In this document: positions 1 through 12,137 of the stretch, in pieces
Layout of the letters: each line of letters begins with the position of its first letter
Position numbering within the stretch: the first letter of the stretch is position 1
Assembly (NCBI GenBank): GCA_021464245.1
Contig: JADCRB010000051.1
Coordinates: 186,001-250,000, forward strand
Source of the DNA: Carallia brachiata
Taxonomy: Eukaryota > Streptophyta > Magnoliopsida > Malpighiales > Rhizophoraceae
Reading direction: 5' to 3'
DNA: 64,000 bases
Notes under the pieces: generated by a model
Database searches by the model: none
Told to the model about the DNA's origin: nothing
What the model saw: only the letters and a program-made list of their open reading frames with translations
Position numbers and translations under genes: made by a program

Positions 1-820
1 ATAAACGAACTCATACATAAATTTAATGTTAAAGCGTCGAAAGAACCTGCACAAAGTAGGCATAATAAACAGCCAAAAGGGTCTACATTTGACTGGGTCA
101 TAAGGATTCTAAACTAACTAAATACGAAATTTAGTTAGACGAAACATTCTTTCAAGGGAAGAAATCGAAACAAAATAAGACCTATATAAATCGATGTCTC
201 AGACAGATCTATCTTGATCAGAGGAAGCTGTAAATTGTAGCACATACCGCACTTAGGCAGACTTAAGACGAGAAACGACGGGATGTATCCAACAACAGTT
301 TCCCACAAATAAAGCCTATAAAGAAACACAGCCAACAATAAAAAGAAAGTAGCACCGGATACAAAAGTAACAACCAAACACACCCTAAGGCCTAAACCAA
401 AAAATAGTAACAGTGAGATCTAGATGCAACGACGGTCGTCGGCGGCGACGGAGAGGAGGTCGGCGGAGGGGGCGCAGAGTGGACGACGGCGGGGTCATCC
501 CTGGTAGCCCTAGACGCAGCTGAACCAATAGTGGTGACTGCGTCCGTGGCGGCCCTGGTGGCAAAAGAACGGCGGGAAGGCAGCGCCGATATCTGGAGTG
601 TTGAAGTGGAGCCATCGACAGCCTCAACCCCGATGACGCAACCAGCAAAAGCCCTGGTCCACAGCATCAGTGAGGACCCAGGGGCACCGGCTTGGTCTCC
701 GGCACAGTAGCTTCGCTGCACACGACGGGGGATGCGGCAGCGCAGAGTATGGATTATTAACTAAAAATCTGCTCGTCTTCTACATTTAAGACTTTATAGA
801 AAAAAGATATAATGATATAA
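1..820 (-). repeat. Dispersed repeat copy A (GC-rich block plus AT-rich tail)
   Basis: The segment resembles 35130-35960: both contain AAAGCGT(C/T)GAA(G/A)...AACCT, a TGTCTCAGACA(G/A)AT block and a run matching GGCCTTAGGGTGTGTTTGG on the reverse strand, next to a GC-rich block. The tail chemistry resembles a LINE 3' region on the minus strand, but no reverse transcriptase is present. Truncated by the window edge. Confidence 0.45.
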
Positions 821-3071
821 TGGTTTGGAGTTTGAAGAATTTGGCAAAAAAAGCCTAAAATTACAGCCAAGTGTGCCACTTAACATATAAAAACCTCAAG
901 AATAATATATATATATATATTGATAATAAAAGGATATGTAATTGTATGATAGTTGACAAAAATAATATTAGTATTGGACTTGGCCCAATCTAGAGACTTG
1001 AGGCCTGTAGAACGGATTGGATGGCGAAACTATGCCTTCTTAGTAGGGTGGGCTTTCACATTTTCAACAAACATCTGTCAGGGATTCTTTCGCTCCTACA
1101 CCAATACGTGATTGGTTGGACAACCTTCTAATCAGTTACCAGAATGTGTTATCACATTGAAATATTGGGTTTGGACATCGAATAGACAGAGGTAGGTATC
1201 CAATCGCATACCCATAGTAGATTCTGCAGTCTTTGGAATTGATTAGCTTTATGATTAGTCAAGCTCCAGAGTGGAGACTCAGGTTAACTTTGTGAATCAG
1301 TTAGTTGACTTAGTCTTTGTGGAAATTTTGTGTAGGAGATGTGAGGCTTTGCCTGATGGAGAGATCCGTGTCTTGTACTTGCAAAACAAGGAGGCCATAT
1401 GGCGACAGGTTTGAATCCAACATTAACATTGTAATACTTAGGCTAGTGTAAGGATCAAAGGACACAGTTGATATGATTAATGTATAATAAGTGCATATCA
1501 TAGACCATGTAAAGGTGAACAACTATAACTAACTACATGTACTGATGTTATCGTTTTTGAAGTGGTCCTGAGTTCTTTTTCTAGAAGGTAGTGCTCATTC
1601 TCATTGGGCTTGATCTTTGTGGCCCAATGGAAATTGTAATGGGATTTCTCCTAACAGTTTCCAACGTATCCAATGCCCAAGATTAATGGACTTCCGCTGC
1701 CTAGCCTATTTTCTTTTGGGCATGATAAAATGGACAACCATGTTTCATTAATTCAAAGGTTTAATAATCTAACCGACAAAAAAAAAAATTCACCAAAAAA
1801 AAAAAAAAAAGCTAACCAACAGGATTAACCTGGTTGGGTAAAAGAAAAAAAAAAATCTCACAAAATTCTCTGGATGTAGACTTTGGTTAGAAGGCACCAA
1901 AAGGAAAGCCTTAACGAGCGACAGATTACAGGAAAACAAAAGCATTTTACTGTGGCTTTGATGAAACCTTGCAAATGCAATGACATGAGTGTAATTGGGA
2001 GGCCATCTGCCCATGGCCAGCACCCCATTTTGTGCCCTTTGCTTACGATCACATATGGATAACAATCAGCAAGATTTGTCTCTAGATTGATTGAACAGAA
2101 TTTTTTTTTTTTGTCGACAAGTCTGATTAAACAGATTATAAATTCTTATCATTTGATCTCTTAATAATGGTGTCACAGCTGGATGGATCCGAGTCACAAA
2201 GTTTCATTAATTGCTGGGCTCTTTTTAGAATATGTGACGTATAGCATATGCCCATTAGAGTTTTACTTATAAACTCTTAAAAATTCTGAATAAAAAAATG
2301 TATATAAAATAGATAAGCAGGAAACAGAATCCACTTGGGGTTTGCTTTGAGCCAGATAATCTGAGGGTTAGAACACATGGATGACATATGATTGGCCGTC
2401 TATGTGGTGCCCTCCACTCCACGTTGAGCCGCCGAGCTTTTGTCTCCCAGTGTAACTTTCTTTAAAACGATATGGCAGAGATGCAATATATAGGTTTTTT
2501 TTTTTTTTTTTCAGTAGATGATGTGGGAATCATTTATGTTTTACAAGAGTTGCACATGAGTCTTTTGGGTACAACCCTAACTTACACTTTTACTTTTGAA
2601 GTCTCTAATTTTTTTTAAAAAAAATATGAAATTGCCTGTTGAATAAAGCTAGTAAAAGAACCTTTTTTTATTACAGCCTGTTCAAGAATGACTGCTTGGA
2701 CCTTTGGCTGTCTGACTAGTGTAAATCTAATGCCGTTCTTCCCTCTTTGTATTTCTTAGTTTATATCTGCTGACTATTTGTTTAAAGAGCTCTGTTATCT
2801 AATTTTACTTTAAATAATAATAAAATAAATACTCAGTTCATTTAATAATATTTAATAATTTATTTATTTTTTAATTAAATTTTATTCATTTAATTGTCTA
2901 GATCACATTATTATTATATTATTGATATTTAAATGTTTCTATTTAATATTTCTCTTGTTTAAATTGCTGCACCCTATGGTACAAAAATTGCTTCCTCATT
3001 AAAGTAAACTTCAATTTCGCCCATCGCCAAAAAAAAAACCCTATATATATATATCTTAACAAATAAGTTTA
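821..3071. other. Spacer, no gene seen
   Basis: AT-rich sequence with A/T homopolymers (notably 1778-1855 and 2497-2512). No reading frame with family signatures. Confidence 0.6.
2088..2135. repeat. Poly(T) insertion with imperfect direct repeat
   Basis: TGATTGAACAGA and TGATTAAACAGA (11 of 12) flank a 12-base T-run plus GTCGACAAGTC. Weaker member of the same class. Confidence 0.4.
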
Positions 3072-3079
3072 CTTATTAT

Positions 3080-3637
3080 TAGAGGTATTAAAAAGTGGCC
3101 CGACCCGATAACTCGTTTGAATTTATTCGAAAAAATTGAGTTAGGAACCCGATTTTTCAACCCGAATTTAAAAGTGACCAAACCTGAAAATAACTCGAAA
3201 ATTTTGAGTTAGATTCGAGTTGGATCCGAGTCATCCGTTGGATTAAAAAAAGACAAAATAATATAAATTTTTTTGATTTTTACCTTTGACTTATCTTTTT
3301 TAAATACTAATTAGTATCATTTTCGTAAAATATAGATATATATGACGTAAAAATTAAATTTAAACGTTTAGTTCATTATAAAAATGAGTTTTAAATTTAA
3401 TTGAAATGTTTTATTTTAGTGAAAAATGACTTAAAAAAATAATGGTTCAGTGCGAATTCGACTCGAATTCGATCTGAATCCGACCCGAATTCAATCTGAG
3501 TCCAACTCGAATCTGAAACGACCCAACTTGAATCCGAACCAAATGTAAAGTGACCTGAAAATAATCCAACTGAAAATGACTCGAACCCGAAACGACCCAA
3601 CCTGAACTCAACCCAACCAGATTTTTTGACACCTCTA
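3080..3637. mobile_element. hAT-like MITE with subterminal CGACCCGAA-type repeats
   Basis: 558-bp non-autonomous element. The left end TAGAGGTATTAAAAA pairs with the right end, which reads TAGAGGTGTCAAAAA on the other strand (two mismatches). The flanks are CTTATTAT (3072-3079) and CTAATTAT (3638-3645), an 8-bp target duplication with one mismatch, as expected for hAT. The interior has many degenerate GACCCGAAT/GACTCGAAT units and no transposase. Confidence 0.8.
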
Positions 3638-3645
3638 CTAATTAT

Positions 3646-6631
3646 ATTTGATCTTTGTAGTGAAACAAGGAAGGCTATCAGCCTAATAGAACATTAGCAC
3701 ATAAGGAAATTGAGGTTTCATTATTTTTATCAGGTGTCTGGCTAGAGCTTCATATGTTTATTCTACATGCAAATGAAATTCTGTTGTACCTCTGTATCTG
3801 TGCACACGCACGTACGGGTCTTGGTTTGAAAGATAGATCTAGAGGATCAATCTTGGCTTTTGGTGTGGTGGGAAAGGCATATGATGTCCTGCTGGCAGAG
3901 AAGTTTTTATGCCAGCAAAGCTAACACAAGGAATCGACAACAAACAACTCAGTAACAAAAAACAAATGTTTTGTTTGGAAGACAAGCAAAGCAAAATACA
4001 TACATACACACACGTACACACAGAAAATGTGACCGGTCGGTCTCTCTCTTAATAATCATCATTTGCGCATTCTTCTTCTCTCCACTCGCTACTATAGCAA
4101 CATTACGCGGTTGGCATCTCAATTAATTCCCATTCCGTTTGATGTTAATGCTTTAATTTATAAATAAATTTTATATTAGCTTAAACACTCTCTTAGTTTG
4201 TAACTCGGATGACAAAGACAATCTGCTAACAAAATGAAGGGCGAATCAGTGACTTCCTCAACTGTCCTGTCTTTTTCAAATCAGTTGGTTTAAGTTTAAA
4301 ATATCTCAAAAAAAAAAATCTCTTTTCATTTACTTTTTTTTTAAGTTCTTGGCTGTTAAAAAAAGTTACTAATAAAACCTTGTTTAGTTTACTTGTTGTT
4401 GATTACTGTTGCAAATCTTTCCTTTTATATTACTATCAAATAATATCACATATCAACTCGTTCAATTTTCGTTTATTAAACAATCATGTTTAAACATTTG
4501 GTCTAATTAAGAGTCATTTGTTAACTTTAGAGTTCGTGAAAAAAAAATAATTTTCCTTCTCTGATTTTCCCAGTATAGTATATTGCTAGTAGATATATAA
4601 TAGCGGTAAACACACTGGCAAAATCATGTCATCAAAACAGTTTATTGACATCAAAACAATTTTCAATCTATAAATTATTTTAGGGATAAGGCATTATGAC
4701 GTCGTTTAATTAATTGATCCCACTTTGTTGCATTATTATCTATTGCCAATCCATTTTGCATCACCCAATAATTGAATCGTCCTGTTGATAACTCCACCGC
4801 CCAACACCTCTAACCCAAGGGGATCCCTTTAGTTTAAGGACAATGTATATTTGGTTCAAATAATTTCTATATGCGGAGTTTTCACTTCTCTTCTCTTACT
4901 GTTATTTCGTTTCTGTTTTGGATGAATTCATTTACTAGGTAGATCATTGGAGATGCCAAAGTAAAATCTAAAAGGCCTTTTTTTTTTTTTGGTGGGTGGA
5001 AGAGAAAGAGAGAGTAATATATTGATTACCAAAAAGATAAAAAGGGAGCGAATCAAGTGCCACCTAGCAAAAACTGAAATAAATTATAAGGCACGATTAT
5101 ACAGTTATGTAATTTATGATACGCAGAAAATATACAGTTAATTTAACAATTTATCTTTTTTTTTAGATTCAATATATTTTTTACGATCTAACGATATAAA
5201 TTTTTACGTGTCAACTTTATATTTATCATAATGTTATGTATCTACGTAACTTTTTCCTAAATTATATATCATCTCCTCGTGCTTGGAATGTTATGGCTAC
5301 AAGACATGTTCTTGACAGACAACTAAGAATTAACTTCTAACAACCCATCCAGAAACTACCAATTTATATGATCCAGCGGCCATTTTGGACGTAATTCGCC
5401 CTCCTGTTCACAACGAAAATATATATGATTTTCGCTATCAAATTTTCAACACTATTTATTACGGTAGGTCACAGCCTAACTAAATTGGTCGCTACTTAGA
5501 TGTACCCAATAAATGACTTGGCCCCCCTAACTAACCAGTTTGATCCAACATTACAAATAAAAAGATCATTTCCTAAGATATGCTTAGGAAAAAGTATTAT
5601 TTCTGTAGATAAGTATAAATTGTCAAGCTGTAGTGGTCGGCATCCAAATTGGTCCGTTTCTGCCCACGTGGCTCCACGAGTTCCATGGTTCCCCCTCCCA
5701 ACCCCCAATTGGGTTCTTGTTTGAATTATAGTTGTTTATTATATTTATTTTTTCTACTTATTTATTGTAGAGCTGTAATTGTTTTCATCCTAAATCTCAA
5801 TTATGAGGGGCATTTCGGTCAAAATGAAAGATACCCAGATGGGGAAAAGATCTCAATTACCAAAAAAATCCATCACTATGAACCGATCTAATAAAATACA
5901 TGTAAGGCTAGCTTTGCATGATTAAAGGTCAATGACTTGATGGGGTGCAACATACAAGTTGTTGTTAAGGGCAGTTTGGTCATCTGACGTCCAAATGTAC
6001 CCAATAGTCACTCAAATCCAAAACCCACCAAAAAGCAAAGCTGACCTACATGGGCCACCTCTTATCATCCCCCATCGTCGCTGTCTGCACCTGTTGTTTC
6101 TATTTTGCTTGGCCGATTTGATAAACTAATTTTCCATTCTATTTTAAGTGTTTATTTATTAATTTAATCCTATAGTTGTTTTTGCTTTTGACATTAAATG
6201 TAATTTTTTTTATTTTTGAGATTAAATATTGTTATCTCTCTCTTTCTCTCTCTGGATCTCTATGCTTGTTTTTCTTTTTTCTTTTTTCATTTTTTCATTT
6301 TTTAAACTTTTGCAATGTATATAAAGAGAACCGAGGTGACCCTTCAAGTGTTCTTTTTTTAACCTACTAAAAAAACAAAAGATAACTGAAGATTCCCCAG
6401 GTAATTGCTTTAAAACAAAGAAATTGTCTCCATTCCTTTTTGTTTTAAATTTTTTTTGCCTTTGGAATTGACAGGCACCAGATCTCACCGAAATAAATTA
6501 AACCAATTCACCACAGAACCAATCTTCATAAAGCCCTCAAGATCGAATTCACCTCCTTGGCTGCCCTTTTTTTCTTTTTTCTCTTTTATTTTTGATCCTT
6601 CTCTGGCTGTAATTGCTTAGTGGCAGCCCCC
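3646..6631. other. Spacer and promoter side of the first trihelix gene
   Basis: No gene seen. A CT-rich tract at 6234-6256 and T-runs near 6270-6300 and 6566-6590 lie in the probable promoter/leader of the gene starting at 6632. Transcription start not determinable. Confidence 0.5.
5100..5265. repeat. AT-rich MITE-like repeat, copy 1
   Basis: Shares ATCTAACGAYATAAATTTT and a terminal TACGTAACTTTTTCC-like end with 26905-27060. The two ends look weakly inverted-repeated. No genes. Confidence 0.4.
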
Positions 6632-9267
6632 ATGGCGGGGGACTCAACTGTGCTAGCAGGCTCAGGCGAGGTTGCCGCCGCTGCCGCTGGAGTCCACGAA
6701 GGTTGCGAAGTTGGTGGTGGGGTTGGTCCCAGTTCAGGTGAAGAAGAGAAGAACAGTTCTTTCCGGATTATTGATGAAGGTGACCGGATGAATTATGCTG
6801 CAAACCGGTGGCCTAGAAAAGAGACTTTGGCCTTATTGAAGATAAGGTCCGACATGGATGCTTTGTTTCGCGACTCAAGTCACAAGGGTCCATTATGGGA
6901 AGAGGTTTCCAGGTAATTGAAATATATATTTATTTTTTCTTCTTCATTTTTCAAGTTTGTTTATTGGATTGAAACACATTAATTTTTGTTTGAATTATTC
7001 CATGCACATCCTTGTAGTGGCATTGATATTCCACAGAATTATAACCATTATTCATGAGATATTTTATCGTTTATAGGATAATTTATTTTGCTTGATTGGT
7101 CTTTCAACTTGGGGAGGGTAATGTTGAACATTAGCTACTCATGAACAACTGAGAAATAATGTTAAATTAAGACTATGAATGAATTAATTTATGTTTCATT
7201 AATTGGAGTCTTCTATTTAATTAAGCAGCTTAAATTCTTTTGCTTTTCAAAGAATTTCTTTGAAATTCGTTTTCCTTTCTTAGTTTTTGTTACTTGTTAA
7301 TTCTCCATATTAATTTTTCAGAAAATGTTATTTTTCCTTGTTTTAATGAACGTAATTGAGTAACAATTAACAAATTAAAAGAAAAATTTATCTCCTAATA
7401 AAAAAGCTGAGTACTGGCAATAAGGCTAGAGTGATCCTACAAGTTTTCATATTTTTTGTTTCGTGTAATTGTGTAATTTATCATCTTTCTGTTGATTAAT
7501 TAGTTGATTGTTTCTTGTTTCCTTCTCATTGTTTGTTGTAGCTTAGTTTCTTGTCCGTTTTCTTTTTACATTGATATTATTTTATACCGATTATTACTGT
7601 TTTTAGATCTTGTTTTTATGTGGTGTAACTCTAAGTGGGATGAGACCAAAGTTGAGAATGGCATTATTGAAATCTTCTTCGTCAGGAAACTTGCCGAGCT
7701 TGGTTATAACCGAAGTGCCAAGAAATGCAAGGAAAAATTCGAGAACGTCTACAAGTACCACAAGAGAACCAAAGAAGGGCGGACGGGTAAATCTGAAGGC
7801 AAAACTTATCGGTTTTTTGATCAATTAGAAGCTTTTGATCAAAATCATCCATCACATTTAGCCCCACCGCCAATGGCCCCGCCGCCGCAACCACCGCAAA
7901 ATTCCATAGCAACGGCGGCTGCCACATGGCCATCGTGGACGACGAATCATCCTAACATCTCTCAGGTTACTGTTCCATCCACCACAGCAATACCTATGAC
8001 CATAATCTCTCAAAACGTTGCCGTTTCACAAACAACAAACCCTACAATTCCCATGTCTTCACACCCACAAGTGAATCCTTCTCAAAACAACTTGCCATTT
8101 TCTTTCCAAAGCATTTCTGCGCATCTCTTTTCAAGTTCTACCTCGTCGTCCACGGCGTCCGACGAAGAACTGGAAGGAAGCCGGAAGAGAAAGAGGGATT
8201 GGAAGGACTTCTTCCAGAGGCTAACCAAAGATGTTATCAAGAAACAAGAAGAGTTGCAAAGGAAATTCTTGGAAACAGTAGAGAAACACGAGCGAGATAG
8301 AATGGCACGCGAAGAAACTTGGAGAATGCAGGAGATGGCAAGAATCAATAGAGAGCACGAGATGTTAGTCCACGAAAGATCGGCGGCGGCCGCGAAAGAT
8401 GCTGCAGTTATTGCATTGTTACAGAAGTTCTGCGGCCAGCAAACAATCACATTAATACAGCCGCAACCACAAGATAATGTACAACAGCTAATACGCAACT
8501 GTCGATGCCGCCCCCGCCACCGCCGATCCCACCGTCGTTGCCTCCGCCACAAGCCAGGCCACCTCCACCTCCACCGTTAGCCGCTTTGGCACCCATAACA
8601 AACTCGACTGCTCCAAAAAGAGACGCCAATGGAGGAAACAACGTAGCGGCTATGTCGAGCTCTTCCAGGTGGCCAAAAGCTGAAGTTCACGCTCTCATTC
8701 GGCTCAGGACCAGCCTTGATACGAAGTATGAAGAAAACGTTCCGAAAGGGCCGCTGTGGGAGGAGATTTCAGCAGGAATGCAAAGGCTTGGATACAACAG
8801 GAGTGCGAAAGAGATGCAAAGAGAAATGGGAGAACATAAACAAGTATTTCAAGAAAGTCAAAGAGAGCAACAGGAAGCGGCCAGAAGATTCCAAAACTTG
8901 TCCATATTTTCACCAGCTCGATGCTCTATACAGGGAGAAGAGCAAGACTGAGCAGGGTCTAGTCAACTCTGATCATAATGCTTTCAAACCCATGAGCACA
9001 ATCGGGATGGAGCCATTAATGGTGATGCCGGAGCAGCAGTGGCCGCCGCCGCAGCCGCTGCAGGAAAACAATAGCCAGATTCAGAGAAAAGAGGGTCAAG
9101 ATGATGAGAGAAATAAAATGGATCAGCCCATAGAGGAAGAAGAAATGGAAGAAGAAGAAGAAGAAGAGGGGGAGGATGGGGACGTTGAGGAAGAAGACGA
9201 GAGAGGTGGGTTTGAGATGGTGGCAAATAAACCCGCAGCTTCGCAGATAGGCAGCAATGGCCAGTGA
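6632..9267 (+). CDS. GT-2/DF1-type trihelix transcription factor, two exons, with two single-base frame breaks
   Basis: Nuclear DNA-binding regulator of the GT-2 clade, which binds GT elements through two trihelix domains. Exon 1 is 6632-6912 and exon 2 is 7686-9267. The intron (donor AG|GTAATT, acceptor GTCAG|GAAA) splits an Arg codon inside the first trihelix. I start at the ATG at 6632. The N-terminal trihelix runs from WPRKETLALLKIRSDMD to TYRFFDQLEAF. A central KRKRDWKDFFQRL helix and a charged coiled coil follow, then a Pro-rich linker, a second trihelix (RWPKAEVHALIRLRT to CPYFHQLDALYREK) and an acidic Glu/Asp tail. About 620 codons, usual for the family. The frame breaks around 8475-8500 (one base short), so literal translation stops at 8578-8580. 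It is restored by one extra A near 8809-8811, inside the second trihelix. Family assignment is secure. Functional state as drawn is uncertain: sequence error or pseudogene. It is a paralogue of the convergent gene at 16242-18876. Confidence 0.88.
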
Positions 9268-11862
9268 GATCGATCCACAAAAGAAGAAGGGAGTCAAGGT
9301 TGACTGATTGACATGGGGCGTCCACTATATGAGTACTGTAAAAAACATGGAACTTTTTTTTTTTCACTGCAACGGTAAAAAATCAAAGGTAAACAAAAGG
9401 GGGCTCATCATCAGGAAATTCTCACTTCAAGATGAATCGCAATTATCAGCTAATGTTGCCACGTGCCTTTCAGAAATTGAGAATCTTACAGGACCCTGAA
9501 GTACCATGTTTAAATGATTATGGTATTCCTAATTGTCAATGGATTAATTAAGGTAATGGCGCTTTAATTAATTAATTTATGCCCTAATCACATGTGGATG
9601 GGATCCACTCTATATAATCTATAGTGGGAAGAAGTACTTTTTTTTTTTCTGTGATTTATTTATTTTCATTTGTTTGTTACATAAGGAAATATGGTGGGGG
9701 AGGCTAGAGGACACTACACGCAGACTCATCAACAAATCAAAAGGCTAAACTTTGTATTTTACTTCATGTCCTATAGAGAGAGAAATAAAAATGATTAAGA
9801 GTTGTCATAACAGAAATACAAAAAGAACCCAGTGCTGTACCTTTCATCTTGTTTATTGGTTGATAAATGAAAATGATTGAACTTTCAAGTGTCCCTTCCC
9901 GGTGATCTCATCCACTTTTATAAATTAACCGATAACACCAACAATGGGTCGGTCCAGCGATTAAAAATTTTAGGTGAATTTATTTTGTTAATGTGTAAAA
10001 GTTCAAAATTTAGCAAAAATCTCTATTAAGAAGTGAATATTTCTCTCCATCCTCAAAGTGGTTGCTCACCTTGACCACAACACAAAATATATATATTGTG
10101 ATTTTAAACGTGGCTAAGTAATGAGAAGATTAATTTGAGAGAAGGATGAGCTTGCTAAACCTTTTGGAAAAGGGCCCTTTACTAGCATGCCAACATCACA
10201 TGAAGCTCCTCCTAACATGGTCCTACCCATTTGGTGGGAATCTTCTAATCTTCAATTTATTTAGTATGGAATTATTATTGTATCCCATGTGTTGACTTCC
10301 TCAATCCCCACACAAAGGCAATATTTCATTGTATATATATAATTTGATTATTTCCTTGATCCACCCAACTCATCATTGATCAGAAAGTTGGACATTAAAT
10401 ATGCTATGTGCTGCCCATTTCTACATTTACATTGTCCATTTCCTTTTGACTTGTTTTAGTAGCAGTAGTAGTGTAGCACTGTGTGTGTATACTGTCACAT
10501 ATTTTCGCTCAGTTTCTTTGGAAGTATTATGGCCTGGCCAGACTGTTGCCTTGCCCACTAGGGGTGAGGTCCACATATTCAGTGACCATGATCTATATGC
10601 ATATAGATAGATACATATTCTGTTATATATACAGTTTCAGAAATTAAGATTCAGAAGCTCATGTAGCTATCATGCACAAAGACACATAACAGAAGCCTAG
10701 CTATCTTTATCTTCTGTATATCTGCTTCATCAACTACTGGATAAGGTTCTAATGAATCCACCACAACCATCTCGTGGTGAGAAAATTCTAATATTACTGA
10801 GGGTATGGTAGCTGTATATTTTCAAATATTAATTTATGCACGCCAAATTGAAATCGCATTGAGAACCAGGAAAAAAATGACTACTTTTCTTCAATTATTT
10901 CTTATCTGTAATAAAATCTTAAATGTGACGGACTGATGTTGGAAAATGCATCATTTAGATTGGTCAATTAAATTAATAATCTCGGTACAAATAAGCATGA
11001 AAATAACGTTACTATAAAGACTACTAAAAAAAATCAACAGCGAGTTACATGATTTTGTTGAAATTTAAGACCAGAATAGTATAATTTAGAACTTTGGAAC
11101 TTGATTGAGAAGTGCTTATAACAAATACAAATTACTTTAGGCTTTGGCTAATAAACCGATATTGGTAAGTCCTACAAACGTTTATACTTCTAAAACCTAT
11201 TCCAAACTACTTTGACTGGATGCTATTAAGTTCCCATGTTTCCAAATGTCGTCGTGATTGTTCGAAGATTTAGAACCACCGAATTTGTGGAATTGTGAAA
11301 GCTTTCAGAAGGGCAACTTTTATCTTTTCTACAGGAGAAGTGGAAGTGCAATGATTGCCTCCACATTTTTCAAGCCTCCGATATTATTGCCAAACACCTC
11401 CATATCATCGAACCTATTTAAGTGAGGTCACTATCTTTTTTCTTATTATAGTTGCAGTTTTTTTCTTTTTAATTAAGAAGCCTAAGATCATAAGCTATTT
11501 ATTAAGAGTAATTCACCCTACTTACATGAACTTTATATCCCTTCCAGTAATTAGAAATCAAAACATATAAAAATGAAGTCATCAGACTTCTTTTTGTTTG
11601 TGCTTTTCCGTTCAAATATTTGTGTTCACACTGGTAAATAAGACATATGGGCTTGATTTAATAAGAGGCCTCGCTCAGCAAGTGGGTCGGTAGACGGACC
11701 AGCGGCCAGCTCGGAGACGTAGGTGGAGTATTGACTGATGAAGAGACTATTGAGTTTGGTGTTATTCAAGACCTGGGCTGCATGGGATTCTGGCCGAAAT
11801 TTTTCTAGGAGCTAGGTCCCAGCGGACACATTTATTTAAAAGACACCACGAAGTAACTGTTT

Positions 11863-12137
11863 TTAGAAAGTTACTAAATAATTATTATATGTAATATGAC
11901 AAAAAAATTATATAATGTGATAAAAGAATTATAAAAAAAATTATATGATCTGTTATAAGAAATTATTCAATGTATAAGTAGCATTTTTGTTTTTATTAAT
12001 TAGTTACAGGTTGTATAATTACTTCTAATACATCTATAATTTCTTAAGACATATCGTATAATTTTTTGTAATTTCTCTATCATATCGTATAATTTTTTTA
12101 TTACGTTATATATGACAGTTATTTAGTAACCCTCTAA
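11863..12137. mobile_element. Long-inverted-repeat (foldback) MITE
   Basis: Two roughly 105-bp arms are imperfect reverse complements around a ~60-bp centre. The left arm starts TTAGAAAGTTACTAAATAAT. The right arm read from its end starts TTAGAGGGTTACTAAATAAC. Almost the whole 275 bp can fold into one hairpin. No clear target duplication was found, so the superfamily is open (a Mutator-like foldback is possible). Confidence 0.7.

Noticed and set aside
392..721. 109-aa minus-strand frame
   Set aside because: Same GC-rich repeat effect; no recognisable domain.
6620..6631. Upstream GTG start for the first trihelix gene
   Set aside because: Plant genes start at ATG; 6632 is the first in-frame ATG.
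8082..8552. 156-aa open frame on the minus strand
   Set aside because: Lies antisense to the trihelix coiled coil and linker; no domain, composition mirrors the real gene.
8815..8951. Alternative end of the trihelix frame at 8951
   Set aside because: After the extra A the translation no longer resembles the family; the family sequence continues in the other frame to 9267.
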